A DNA stretch of 64,000 bases, from the NCBI GenBank assembly GCA_964419935.1, contig CAYQQJ010000004.1:62001-126000 (forward strand). Direction: 5' to 3'. This document shows, piece by piece, positions 24,160 to 33,146 of the stretch. How positions within the stretch are numbered: the first letter of the stretch is position 1; each line of letters begins with the position of its first letter. The position numbers and the translations under genes are program-made. Source of the stretch: CAYQQJ01 sp964419935 (lineage in GTDB: Bacteria; Pseudomonadota; Gammaproteobacteria; Pseudomonadales; Cellvibrionaceae). The notes under the pieces were generated by a model, which searched no databases, was not told the origin of the DNA, and was given only the letters and a program-made list of their open reading frames with translations.

Positions 24160-24502
24160 CTTTATCGTGTAAAGACAGTTAACCCGGCAACGTTAATTGC
24201 GGGCTAATAAAAAAGAAGAATACATATCCTAAACCTTATATCCGTATTCTCATTTGGACAATAGAGATTTTACTTGTAAATGCACGTTTATGGATGAAGA
24301 TCGACCCAGTGATCGCTAATATGTGACCCATATCCCATACTGGAGCAACCTGTTTGTGTACCGCCAACCATGTCGCTTCCTCAACCGTCGAATAAAGACC
24401 ATAACTCCAAAGGAATTAAATCTCCGCTTGCGCTTCTAATCCAGTGACTCGCTCCGGACGCAGTTCCGGAATGCATTTATCATTGTCATTCAAGGGCCTT
24501 TG
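24160..24502. other. AT-rich intergenic stretch upstream of CAP lipoprotein gene
   Basis: About 340 bp with no gene I can support. Sequence is noticeably more A+T-rich than the flanking genes. It presumably carries the promoter of the 24503 gene; AAGGG lies just before that ATG. Nothing else stands out. Confidence 0.45.
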
Positions 24503-25381
24503 ATGCGCATATATCAGGTATGGTTATGGAGTTTGGCTCTCGCCTTGAGCGCCTGCGGTGGTAGTAGCAGCTCGGACGCTGTGAACGATCAAACCGAACC
24601 CGATACTGATGAGTTTCGGATTGTGGATCGGTCGCCAGCGGTGAATGCGGATAATGTCGTCCTGCACACGCCGATCATTATCCAGTTCAGTGATGTGCTC
24701 ATCGACGCCAGCGTCTCCGCGGAGACCATTGTCATCACGGGTGATAATTCAACGGTTGCGACGGAGCTGCACTACGAAACCGGCAGCCAGACTGTCACCA
24801 TCACGCCGGTGGATTCGCTCGCGTTCGCCACTCGCTATAGGGTGTCGGTCAGTAGCGAATTAATGGCCGATGATGGCCGCTCATTTCCCGGCGAGTCGTG
24901 GGAATTTGTCACCGCCGGCAATCTGGGGTCCACCAGCCAAGCAGTTATTGACGAATGCATGTCCGAAGTTGACATTGAAATGCTGTCCCAGGTGAATGCG
25001 GCTCGGTCAAGGGCACGCAACTGCGGTGATCAGCAACGGGCCGCAGTAGCCCCCATCGCCTGGCATTGCACCATCGAGTCGGCAGCGCTGGCGCACTCCA
25101 CGGACATGGCGTCACTGAATTATTTTAGCCATACCGGCAGTGACGGCTCGTCCGTGGGAGACAGACTCACCAACGCCGGTTATCGTTGGCGCCGGGCCGG
25201 CGAAAATATTGCTGCAGGGCAAACGTCTGTTGCTCAGGTAATGGCCGCGTGGCTGGACAGCCCCGGCCACTGTTTGAACATCATGGATGCCGATGTTACC
25301 GAAATGGGCGCGGCACTGGTTGAAACAATGGACGCAGACTACAGTCATTACTGGACACAAAACTTTGCCCAGCCCCAGTGA
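24503..25381 (+). CDS. CAP/SCP-domain lipoprotein with Ig-like domain
   Basis: This is a 292-residue predicted lipoprotein. The signal peptide ends at a lipobox LSAC followed by GGSSSSD. Residues about 35-135 look like a bacterial Ig-like (Big_5) domain: RSPAVNADNVVLHTPIIIQF, then FATRYRVSVSSEL. Residues about 145-292 are a CAP domain (cysteine-rich secretory/PR-1 type): AHSTDMASLNYFSHTG, AGENIAAGQ and AWLDSPGHCLNIMD give the usual His-Glu-His cavity residues. Bacterial CAP proteins are secreted or surface proteins of mostly unknown activity. The preceding in-frame TTG at 24500 is ignored because ATG follows at once. It is probably outer-membrane anchored; the ligand is unknown. Confidence 0.88.
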   Translation: MRIYQVWLWSLALALSACGGSSSSDAVNDQTEPDTDEFRIVDRSPAVNADNVVLHTPIIIQFSDVLIDASVSAETIVITGDNSTVATELHYETGSQTVTITPVDSLAFATRYRVSVSSELMADDGRSFPGESWEFVTAGNLGSTSQAVIDECMSEVDIEMLSQVNAARSRARNCGDQQRAAVAPIAWHCTIESAALAHSTDMASLNYFSHTGSDGSSVGDRLTNAGYRWRRAGENIAAGQTSVAQVMAAWLDSPGHCLNIMDADVTEMGAALVETMDADYSHYWTQNFAQPQ

Positions 25382-25483
25382 CAACACAGGATCTAACACG
25401 GTGACCATAACCTGTTCTATCAAAACTATGGCCGAAACAGCCCCGGCCGTTCGCAAACCATAAACGAAGTCCCATCCAGAACT

Positions 25484-25939
25484 ATGCCCGAGACTTTATC
25501 CGAGACACTGAGCCGCTTCAGCACTGACTTTCCGGTTGTCATCGAAATGCCGGTACAATGGGGCGACATGGATGCTCTGCAACATGTTAACAATGTGGCT
25601 TACTTTCGCTACTTTGAAAGTGTGCGCATTGCGTTCATGTGCCGCACATCATTGTTCGATTCGGTCAGTCACGTATACCCGGTTCTCGCCGCGACTGAAT
25701 GCCGGTACAAAGGTGCTGTGACCTTCCCCGACACTTTGAAAATCGGCTGTCGCCTGACGGAGTACGAGGATCATGGTTTTCAGCAGAGCTATGGCGTCTA
25801 CAGCTGCGAGCAGGATCGCGTAACCACGCTGGGCTCCGGTCGAATTGTTCTGCTCAGCAGCGAGACCGGGAAAAAGGTTCCACTGAATTCACAATGGCGG
25901 CAGGAATTGGATGCCGCGAATACCACGGGCGAGAAATGA
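25484..25939 (+). CDS. Acyl-CoA thioesterase, 4HBT hotdog family
   Basis: This 151-residue single hotdog-domain protein is of the YbgC/FadM type. The N-terminal block VQWGDMDALQHVNNVAYFRYFESVRI contains the catalytic Asp and the active-site helix of 4-hydroxybenzoyl-CoA-thioesterase-like enzymes. PVLAATECRYKGAVTFPDTLKIGCRL and the strand TLGSGRIVLLSSETGKKVP follow. It would hydrolyse acyl-CoA in the cytoplasm; the physiological substrate cannot be read. Its stop overlaps the next gene's start (ATGA), so the two are co-translated. Confidence 0.87.
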   Translation: MPETLSETLSRFSTDFPVVIEMPVQWGDMDALQHVNNVAYFRYFESVRIAFMCRTSLFDSVSHVYPVLAATECRYKGAVTFPDTLKIGCRLTEYEDHGFQQSYGVYSCEQDRVTTLGSGRIVLLSSETGKKVPLNSQWRQELDAANTTGEK

Positions 25940-26301
25940 CAACATTATTATTCAGGCTGGACGATGTACCTGAGGATGAAGCCGATGAAGTTCGGCAGCT
26001 TCTTGAGGAGCAGGGTTTCGAAACCTATGAAACCTCCGCAGGCTTCTGGAAAAGCGGCGTCGCCGCTATCTGGCTAGCAAACCCCGATCAGATGACTGAA
26101 GCGCGAGCCGCCATCACGGCTTATCAACAAGCGCGTGCTGCGCGTATGCAGCAAACTTACGCGAGCCTGCAAGCCAGCGGCGAAGCCCCCAGTGTTTGGC
26201 GATTGCTGCAGGCCAACCCATGGCAATTCATTGCCTGCCTGGTTGCGGTGACGGCCATTGCGGCTTTGATGGTTGTGCCGTTTTTCGGGTTTCTTGCGTG
26301 A
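25936..26301 (+). CDS. DUF6164-like small membrane protein
   Basis: This 121-residue protein starts MTTLLFRLDDVPEDEADEV, a pattern I recognise from the DUF6164 family: an N-terminal alpha/beta domain of about 70 residues (VRQLLEEQGFETYETSAGFW, then a WLANPDQMTEARAAI strand-helix), a helical linker and one or two C-terminal membrane segments (about residues 95-119, FIACLVAVTAIAALMVVPFFG). Function is not known. The ATG at 25936 overlaps the thioesterase stop by four bases. A longer upstream frame exists but lies inside the thioesterase gene. Confidence 0.8.
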   Translation: MTTLLFRLDDVPEDEADEVRQLLEEQGFETYETSAGFWKSGVAAIWLANPDQMTEARAAITAYQQARAARMQQTYASLQASGEAPSVWRLLQANPWQFIACLVAVTAIAALMVVPFFGFLA

Positions 26302-26353
26302 TCACGAACGCTCTACTCAAACGCCTCTCGTCAAAAAAATGTTATTCCCGAGC

Positions 26354-28282
26354 TCATACGCTGAAAGGCTGATGCAATAAGTTTTTCAGCCCGTCAAGAC
26401 TGCCGCCCTTGACCAGATGGTGATCAAACCCCGCTTCAAATGCCCGATCTTTGTCTGCTTTTTGGCCGTAGCCGGTCAAAGCAATCAGCACCGTATCAGC
26501 CAGCTGCGGCATTTTTCGCAGATGTTGCGCCACTTCGTAACCATTCATACCCGGCAGGCCAATATCCAACAGAACCACATCCGGCAAAAATGTGGCGGCC
26601 ACACCCAGCGCTTCCACACCCTCTTCGACAACCTGCACGTCGTGGCCCCACAATTCCAGAATCATCTGCATTCCTTCCGCCACGTCCGGCAGGTCTTCAA
26701 CCACCAGAATCCGCAATACTTCCTTGGGTGGTGTTTCCTGTGCGGGGGCAGCTGGCTGTTCTGACTCAACGGGTTGTGTATCCAGTAACGGCAAAGTCAC
26801 TTCAAAGCGGCTACCTTGCCCCGCACCGTCACTGAATGCCTCAATACCGCCACCCTGCATCTCCACCAAACGACGTGCCAGACTCAAACCAAGCCCGAGG
26901 CCGCCCTGGTTGCGGTCCATCGGCCTTTCACCCTGGGTGAACAGGTTGAACAGTTCAGGAAGAAGTTCCGGCGTGATGCCTTCGCCATTGTCTTCGACGA
27001 TTAACTTCACGTGGTTGTCGACGACCTTGGAGTATAAGCGGATGCAGCCCCCCTCCGCGGTGTACTTGGCCGCATTGTTCAGAAGATTGATTAACACCTG
27101 GGCAAGACGGATGAGGTCGCCTTTCACCACGATTTTCTGGTCTGGCAGCACCCGCTCAAACTGATGGCCCCGCGCTTCCATGAGCGGCTGACTGGCCTCC
27201 ACTGCCCGCTGGATTACGTCGGCGATATCGACCGGCTCACTGTAAACCCTGATGGTGCCGGCAGTTACCCGACTGACATCAAGCAAGTCGTCAACCAGGC
27301 GGGAGATGTGGGTAACCTGGCGCTCAATGACATCACGGGAACGGCTTTGCGCGGGATCGGTTGCTGGCGCCATTTGCATGACACTCAGGGCACTGCGCAT
27401 GGGTGCCAGCGGGTTGCGCAGCTCATGGGAGAGCATCGCGAGAAACTCGTTCATGCGCGCCTCAGCCAGCTCCAGCGTTTCTACCCGCTTGCGGTCTGTC
27501 AGATCCCGAGTAATCTTGGCAAATCCGTAAAGAGCTCCATCCGGGTCATGCAACGCTGTAATCAGTACATTGGCCCAAAAGCGCGAACCGTCCTTGCGGA
27601 TGCGCCAACCCTCTTCTTCAAATTGCCCCTCGGTTTTGGCTACTTCAAGCTCGTGGGCAGGCCAGTCTTTCGCAATGGCTTCCGGTGGATAGAATTTGGA
27701 GAAATGCTCACCGATGATTTCATTTGCGGTGTAGCCTTTGATCTTCTCGGCGCCAAGGTTCCAACTGCTGACATTACCCTCTGGATCCAACAAGAAGATC
27801 GCGTAGTCGTTAACCCCCTCCACCAACAGGCGGAAGCGCTCTTCGCTCTGGCGTAGGGTTTCCTCGTGAAGCTTGCGTTCGGTCAGATCGCGGGTAATCT
27901 TGGAAAAACCCCAGAGTTCGCCATTCTCGTCATAGAGCGCAGTAAGGATAACATTGGCCCAAAACCGGCTCCCGTCCTTGCGCAAGCGCCAGCCTTCGTC
28001 CTCGAAGCGTCCGGCGGTTCGGGCAACACTCAACTCGTGCTCCGGCCAGCCCAGATCAATGCTTTCCTGGGGGTAGAACTTGCCGAAGTACTGGCCGATG
28101 ATTTCGCTGGATTCATAGCCCGTGATCAGTTCCGCGCCCTTGTTCCAACTGGTGACGATTCCGTCAGGATCCAACAGAATAATGGCGTAGTCCTCCACCG
28201 CCTGAACAAGAAGGTGATATCGCTCCTCGCTCATATGCAGTGATTGAACAAGACTATGGTTGGTTTTGGACATACTATTCAT
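26354..28282 (-). CDS. Hybrid sensor histidine kinase (PAS-PAS-HisKA-HATPase-REC)
   Basis: This is a 642-residue cytoplasmic hybrid kinase with no membrane segments. Two very similar PAS/PAC modules occupy about 18-135 and 145-262; each has the GSRFWANV...GFxKITRDLT PAC text. The HisKA box is LAMLSHELRNPLAP with His286. The ATPase domain has NAAKYTAEGG, EDNGEGI and GLGLGLSLARRLV. A C-terminal receiver (about 522-640) has Asp573 in LLDIGLPGMNG and Lys625. No partner regulator or HPt gene is adjacent. It converges with the DUF6164 gene and is divergent from nothing obvious; ligand unknown, although PAS domains of this kind often sense redox or small molecules. Confidence 0.92.
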   Translation of the reverse strand: MNSMSKTNHSLVQSLHMSEERYHLLVQAVEDYAIILLDPDGIVTSWNKGAELITGYESSEIIGQYFGKFYPQESIDLGWPEHELSVARTAGRFEDEGWRLRKDGSRFWANVILTALYDENGELWGFSKITRDLTERKLHEETLRQSEERFRLLVEGVNDYAIFLLDPEGNVSSWNLGAEKIKGYTANEIIGEHFSKFYPPEAIAKDWPAHELEVAKTEGQFEEEGWRIRKDGSRFWANVLITALHDPDGALYGFAKITRDLTDRKRVETLELAEARMNEFLAMLSHELRNPLAPMRSALSVMQMAPATDPAQSRSRDVIERQVTHISRLVDDLLDVSRVTAGTIRVYSEPVDIADVIQRAVEASQPLMEARGHQFERVLPDQKIVVKGDLIRLAQVLINLLNNAAKYTAEGGCIRLYSKVVDNHVKLIVEDNGEGITPELLPELFNLFTQGERPMDRNQGGLGLGLSLARRLVEMQGGGIEAFSDGAGQGSRFEVTLPLLDTQPVESEQPAAPAQETPPKEVLRILVVEDLPDVAEGMQMILELWGHDVQVVEEGVEALGVAATFLPDVVLLDIGLPGMNGYEVAQHLRKMPQLADTVLIALTGYGQKADKDRAFEAGFDHHLVKGGSLDGLKNLLHQPFSV

Positions 28283-28548
28283 TGCCTTGCCGAACGTTGG
28301 GCATGATCAGTTACAGAACTGGGTGAATGTCGTCTTTGTTCAGTTGGTTCAGCGGATTTCAACCCGCTTCGGCCGCGCCGGGGCATACGGCAAGTTCGTC
28401 ATCAGCCACGCGCTTTGGTTGACTCGGCAATGCCGCCTGTCATCCCATTCTACCGGCCTCGATCGCCAATTGTTACCCCTGATCCGTTGATCCTCTGCAT
28501 ACGGGATCTCGTTGCAATTTTTATTGCAAGCCTTCATTGGAAAACCGA

Positions 28549-29466
28549 TCACTCCGACGCATGAACTCTCATGAAACTGGCGAAGCGAGGCGTGCCTTTG
28601 TTGGTTCTGCCAAAGTACTTGAAGGTGACCACGCTACCGACAGGCGGCGGGTTGGCTCTCTCTGCGTCCGAGAATCCGGTGCCAAGCCGGAATTGTCGTG
28701 AATCTGGTGTCTCAACCAGCAATGAACCCAGCATGCCCGCGTATTTGCCGCTGCCCGGGATATGGGCGATAACAACAGCCTCCGCGTCATTATACGTTTT
28801 CACTTTCAGAAGATCGTCGGTACGGGCGGCCTGGTAAATCGAACTGCCACGGTGCAGCATCAATCCCTCACCGCCCCGCTCAACCACTTGCTGCAGTTTC
28901 TCCATCAGCGCGGTATGGTCAGCAAGGCGAAACTGCTCTACCAACGCGACATAAGGCGACGGACACGCCGCCACAATGTTGCTCAAAGCGGTCAAGCGTT
29001 GGTTAAAAGGCAATTCAGATGCCGGAAGGTCGAATACCATGTAACGAATCTGTCGCCACTGAGCGTCGTCCGGTATCTGACGTCGAACAGCACCGGAAAG
29101 TTCAGCAAAAGTATTGCGGCCCATCCACAACTCCCCGTCAAGGGGCATTTTCGGGAACCCGGCGGTAAACCAGGCCGGGGCGCGGTAGATATTCCCCTGG
29201 CGGGAGATTAGCTCACGGCCGTTCCAATAGGCGCGCACGCCATCGAGCTTTTCGCTGACCCAGTAGTCCGCAAGGTCCACAGGGTCATCATAGACATTGG
29301 CCAGAAGAAGTCCGGGTACCGGACTTTGATACTGAACGTTGACCGGGCGTTCGGGCGACAGGCTCTCTACCGAGAGACGCTCGACCGAGGCGCCCTCGCC
29401 ATCCGCCAAAGAGACGCTGCACAGCACTGCAGCACTAAAACACAGCCAAATAGATTGAATTTTCAC
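28549..29466 (-). CDS. ATP-dependent DNA ligase, minimal LigE-type with signal peptide
   Basis: This 305-residue ligase has a Sec signal peptide (KIQSIWLCFSAAVLCSVSLA). The nucleotidyltransferase motif I is SEKLDGVRAYWNG (Lys73 adenylated). Motif III-like RYMVFDLP, motif IV EGLMLHRG and motif V LLKVKTYNDAEAVV follow. A short OB domain ends with GSVVTFKYFGRTNKGTPRFASFMR, giving the minimal two-domain architecture of Lig E. The signal peptide implies a periplasmic location, which for this group has led to proposals of a role in DNA uptake; that is not tested here. There are no competence genes nearby. ATG at 29466 precedes the signal peptide directly. Confidence 0.9.
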   Translation of the reverse strand: MKIQSIWLCFSAAVLCSVSLADGEGASVERLSVESLSPERPVNVQYQSPVPGLLLANVYDDPVDLADYWVSEKLDGVRAYWNGRELISRQGNIYRAPAWFTAGFPKMPLDGELWMGRNTFAELSGAVRRQIPDDAQWRQIRYMVFDLPASELPFNQRLTALSNIVAACPSPYVALVEQFRLADHTALMEKLQQVVERGGEGLMLHRGSSIYQAARTDDLLKVKTYNDAEAVVIAHIPGSGKYAGMLGSLLVETPDSRQFRLGTGFSDAERANPPPVGSVVTFKYFGRTNKGTPRFASFMRVHASE

Positions 29467-29566
29467 AATATCACTCCCTGATAAATGGTTCGATCTTCCG
29501 TGGATGGTTAGCCGGCCTGAGCCACCGGCAATGGGTTTAGCCGCAACAGTTTACTGACAACGAACG

Positions 29567-30127
29567 TCAATCATCCGTTGACTCCGCGGCTTGGGGGGCA
29601 AATGGCGTTTCCAGCAGCGCAGCATAAGCAAGATCTTTGGCTTTTTCTTCATTATCGCCGGTACCGTAGACGGAAAACGCCAGGGTAGTGTGGCCCTTGT
29701 CTTCATAGATGGTTAGCTGATTCGCTGTACCATTCCACGCAGCAGCTTCCCCCAGGTCCGGGATATTCTGCCAATCCACACCGTCCTCGGCAAACTCCCC
29801 GAGCTTGTCTCTCAGCTCAGTCAACTGCTCCTGGCCGGATTTCAGTTTGCGGTTGGAAAAGTCCTGCCGCACCACCAGGCTGAAACGCTGACTCATATCA
29901 CTGCCATAGTGATCACACTGAGAGATTTTAACATCGTACTCTTCGTTGTTCTCTTCCGTGCGTTGCAGTCGCTCCGTCGCGAAGCCCATGACGGCGGCAG
30001 TATCTAAACGATCCAGGAGGTCACAGGCGTGTGGCAGATCATGCACCTGAACATCCTCGGTTTCACCACCGGTGCAAGCCGCCAGCAATAACGCCATTAT
30101 TACTCCAAACAGACGTTTGTCTGCCAT
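29567..30127 (-). CDS. Hypothetical lipoprotein
   Basis: This is a 186-residue predicted lipoprotein of unknown function. The signal peptide MADKRLFGVIMALLLAAC ends in a good lipobox with Thr-Gly-Gly after the cysteine. The mature part has two further cysteines (HACDLLDRLD and ISQCDHYG) that could form a disulfide, and a repeated Glu/Asp-rich surface; the layout (DLLDRLDTAAVMGFATERLQ, then SQCDHYG, then RFSLVVRQDF) resembles small DUF3558-like lipoproteins, but I would not assign it. GAGGAGAAGGCAA before ATG 30127 is a strong ribosome-binding site, so the longer frame to 30250 is rejected. Confidence 0.72.
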   Translation of the reverse strand: MADKRLFGVIMALLLAACTGGETEDVQVHDLPHACDLLDRLDTAAVMGFATERLQRTEENNEEYDVKISQCDHYGSDMSQRFSLVVRQDFSNRKLKSGQEQLTELRDKLGEFAEDGVDWQNIPDLGEAAAWNGTANQLTIYEDKGHTTLAFSVYGTGDNEEKAKDLAYAALLETPFAPQAAESTDD

Positions 30128-30463
30128 TTGCCTTCTCCTCTTGTTCTGTTCACGAATGTTTGTCGGTCGTCCAAACGCTCTTCTGTCGCTGTCACCACCG
30201 ATGAACTCGGTGCGCCAATTTGATATCCTACTGCGCTGCTTGGAACCCACGGCGGGTTAAACGCGCTGAAATGCAGCCAACGCGAGGCAAAAATCAGCAA
30301 GTAGCCCACCGGAGTGCGCTGATTTTGCCGCCGCCGGACAGCTTAAACAAACACGACTGTGTTTGGAACACTTGTCGACTTAACACAAACCGCGTTGCAG
30401 CAACCTTATAGATAGCAGCAACCTGCGGGCCACTTCAGAATACGGAATATGGAATTGAACAAC
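30128..30463. other. Divergent intergenic region between lipoprotein and yffB
   Basis: About 335 bp separating divergent genes. I found no gene, RNA or strong inverted repeat. It must contain promoters in both directions, but no convincing -35/-10 pair was identified by eye. Confidence 0.4.
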
Positions 30464-30808
30464 ATGATCGTCCTCTACGGTATCAAAAATTGTGACACAG
30501 TGAAAAAGGCTCGGCAGTGGCTGGATGACAAAGGCGTAGCTTACCAGTTTCACGACTTTCGCAGTGACGGTCTCACCAAAGACAAAGTGACGCATTGGCT
30601 GGACACCCTCGGCACTGAGACTCTGGTCAATAAGCGCAGTACAACCTGGAAGCAATTGAGCGAGGATGACCGGGCGAAGGCATTCGGCGATGCCGCTGCT
30701 GATGTGATCCTGGCGCACCCGACATTGATCAAACGTCCGTTGCTGGACACCGGTTCGGTTCTGCATTGCGGATTCAAGAGTTCGGACTACGCACAACTGT
30801 TTTCCTGA
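30464..30808 (+). CDS. yffB: ArsC/Spx-family reductase-like protein YffB
   Basis: This 114-residue thioredoxin-fold protein of the ArsC/Spx family begins IVLYGIKNCDTVKKARQWLD with a single N-terminal Cys. FHDFRSDGLTKDKV, LVNKRSTTWKQL and the family-typical IKRPLLDTGSVLHCGF follow. It resembles E. coli YffB, not classical arsenate reductase, and is conserved next to dapC/dapD in pseudomonads; its reaction is unknown. An ATG at 30449 would add five residues, but alignment with YffB as I recall it favours 30464. It is 97 bp upstream of dapD on the same strand. Confidence 0.88.
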   Translation: MIVLYGIKNCDTVKKARQWLDDKGVAYQFHDFRSDGLTKDKVTHWLDTLGTETLVNKRSTTWKQLSEDDRAKAFGDAAADVILAHPTLIKRPLLDTGSVLHCGFKSSDYAQLFS

Positions 30809-30905
30809 TCTGTCTGGTTCGCAAGCAATAAGGCCAGTGCCGGGCTCCGTGCCCGCACGGGCAACGCATTGATACAACATTCATATACAAACAAGGTAAT
30901 CAACT

Positions 30906-31943
30906 ATGTCAGAGATCTTCAGCCTGGGCCTGGGCGTCGGCACCCAAAACCAGAAAAGCGAATGGCTGGAAGTCTATTACCCGCAGCCACTGTTAGGCCC
31001 GTCAGCTGCCATCGTTCAGGTGTGCGCGGATGTTGTGGGCTACAACCACCAGGGCAACGCCGTCATGCCGCTGACATGTGAACAGGCCGGCGTATTAGCC
31101 GAAGAATTGCGCAAGATCGGCGAAGATCAACTGGCGACTATTGCTGAGTCGATGATGCGCAGCGTACGTCCGCTGGTACTTACCCTGCTTGCAAACGATG
31201 CGGCTCCTGCATCCGTACCGGAAGGCTTTCTGAAGCTGCACCTGCTCTCGCACCGTTTGGTCAAACCTCACAGCATCAACCTGTCGGGCTTGTTTGGTGT
31301 ATTGAAGAATGTCGCCTGGACCAGCGACGGCGCGATCGATCTGGATGAGCTGCCCGCGAGACAATTGCAGGCTCGTGTCGAAGGTCGGCTGCTGTCCGTC
31401 GACTGTGTGGACAAGTTCCCGAAAATGACCAACTACGTGGTACCCAGCGGTGTGCGCATCGCCCATACAGCCCGGGTACGCCTGGGCGCACACATTGGCG
31501 AAGGCACCACCATCATGCACGAGGGCTTCGTGAACTTTAATGCGGGCACTCTCGGCACGAGTATGGTCGAAGGTCGTATATCGGCGGGCGTTACCGTCGG
31601 AGAAGGGTCCGATCTCGGTGGAGGCTGTTCGACCATGGGCACGCTCTCCGGTGGTGGCAACATCGTTATTTCTGTTGGCGAGGGCTGCCTGTTGGGCGCC
31701 AACGCGGGAATTGGTATTCCCTTGGGAGACCGCTGCACAGTGGAATCCGGGCTCTATATCACCGCCGGCACCAAGGTCGCCCTGCTTGATCAGAACAACA
31801 CGCTGGTTGAGCATGTGAAAGCGCGGGACCTCGCAGGGAAAAATGACCTGCTGTTTCGGCGCAATTCCATTACCGGCGCTGTGGAATGCAAAACCAACCG
31901 TAGCGCAGTTGCACTCAATGAAGAGCTCCACGCTCATAACTGA
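30906..31943 (+). CDS. dapD: Tetrahydrodipicolinate N-succinyltransferase
   Basis: This 345-residue acyltransferase succinylates tetrahydrodipicolinate in the diaminopimelate pathway. It is the long form seen in Pseudomonas (about 344 residues), not the 274-residue E. coli form. It has an N-terminal helical/mixed domain, a left-handed beta-helix with VRLGAHIGEGTTIMHEGFVN and NAGTLGTSMVEGRISAGVTVG, and a C-terminal lid with GGCSTMGTLSGGGNIVIS. The start MSEIFSLGLGVGTQNQKSEW is standard. It is 35 bp upstream of dapE and so in the same transcript. Confidence 0.96.
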   Translation: MSEIFSLGLGVGTQNQKSEWLEVYYPQPLLGPSAAIVQVCADVVGYNHQGNAVMPLTCEQAGVLAEELRKIGEDQLATIAESMMRSVRPLVLTLLANDAAPASVPEGFLKLHLLSHRLVKPHSINLSGLFGVLKNVAWTSDGAIDLDELPARQLQARVEGRLLSVDCVDKFPKMTNYVVPSGVRIAHTARVRLGAHIGEGTTIMHEGFVNFNAGTLGTSMVEGRISAGVTVGEGSDLGGGCSTMGTLSGGGNIVISVGEGCLLGANAGIGIPLGDRCTVESGLYITAGTKVALLDQNNTLVEHVKARDLAGKNDLLFRRNSITGAVECKTNRSAVALNEELHAHN

Positions 31944-31977
31944 TCCGATCAAACCACTCAACAAACGGGCGCCGCGA

Positions 31978-33135
31978 ATGACACTTTCTCCCACACTGGA
32001 CTCTCCCACACTGGAATTGGCCTGCGAACTGATTCGCCGGCCTTCTGTGACTCCGGACGATGCAGGTTGCCAGGAGCTGATGATTGCGCGCCTTGAGGCG
32101 CTCGGCTTCAGCATTCAGCGCCTGCGCTTTGGCGATGTTGACAATTTCTGGGCAGTACGCGGTGAAAGCGGCCCCCTCTTCGCCTTTGCCGGCCATACCG
32201 ACGTGGTGCCCACGGGCCCCGAGGATCATTGGCGCAACCCGCCATTCGAACCAGTGATCGAACAGGGCATGTTGTATGGGCGCGGCGCGGCGGATATGAA
32301 AGGCAGCCTGGCGGCAATGGTTACTGCGTGTGAAAAATTTGTTGCCAGTCATCCGGATCACCACGGCCGCATCGCGTTTCTGATCACCAGTGATGAGGAA
32401 GGTCCGTCCATCAATGGCACCGTCAAGGTAGTGGAGTGGTTGGAACAACAGGGCGAGAAAATTACCTGGTGCTTGGTAGGCGAGCCCTCCAGCAGCAAGG
32501 AGGTTGGCGATATCATAAAAAATGGGCGTCGCGGCTCCCTCGGCGCCACATTGACCGTGAAAGGCAAGCAGGGCCATGTGGCTTACCCACATCTGGCAAC
32601 CAACCCGATACACTTGGCGGCACCGGCGCTCGCTGCCCTGATTGCGGAAGAATGGGATCAGGGCAACAGCCACTTCCCGGCAACCAGTTTTCAGATTTCC
32701 AACTTCAACAGCGGCACCGGCGCGACCAATGTCATTCCCGGTGAGGCCAGTGTGGTTTTCAATTTCCGCTTCTCTTCAGAGCTGACCGAGGCGGAATTGC
32801 GCAGCCGCACGGAAGATATTCTGGATGCGCACCATCTGCACTACGAATTGGAATGGACGCTGTCCGGCCATCCGTTCCTGACGCCCGAAGGTGAACTCGT
32901 CGACGCGACACAGCGAGCCGTTGCCCAGGTCACCGGCTACGAAGCAACGCTCTCCACTTCCGGCGGCACCTCCGATGGCCGATTCATCGCACCGACGGGT
33001 GCACAACTGGTGGAGCTGGGGCCGCTCAATACCACCATTCACCAAATCGACGAGTGTGTGCGGGCGGCGGACCTGGATATATTGGCCGATATTTATCAGC
33101 AGATACTGGTTGAGTTATTAACTCGGTATTATTGA
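31978..33135 (+). CDS. dapE: Succinyl-diaminopimelate desuccinylase
   Basis: This 385-residue M20-family dizinc hydrolase releases succinate from N-succinyl-LL-DAP. FAFAGHTDVVPTGPEDHW holds the first zinc His and Asp; GRGAADMKGSLAAMV, LITSDEEGPSINGT (catalytic Glu) and LSTSGGTSDGRFIAPTGAQ follow in order. A dimerisation domain sits in the middle. The frame is open upstream into dapD, but ATG at 31978 (MTLSPTLDSP) gives a family-length protein. It ends 11 bp before hairpin repeat copy 2. Confidence 0.95.
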   Translation: MTLSPTLDSPTLELACELIRRPSVTPDDAGCQELMIARLEALGFSIQRLRFGDVDNFWAVRGESGPLFAFAGHTDVVPTGPEDHWRNPPFEPVIEQGMLYGRGAADMKGSLAAMVTACEKFVASHPDHHGRIAFLITSDEEGPSINGTVKVVEWLEQQGEKITWCLVGEPSSSKEVGDIIKNGRRGSLGATLTVKGKQGHVAYPHLATNPIHLAAPALAALIAEEWDQGNSHFPATSFQISNFNSGTGATNVIPGEASVVFNFRFSSELTEAELRSRTEDILDAHHLHYELEWTLSGHPFLTPEGELVDATQRAVAQVTGYEATLSTSGGTSDGRFIAPTGAQLVELGPLNTTIHQIDECVRAADLDILADIYQQILVELLTRYY

Positions 33136-33146
33136 TTGTCGGATTG

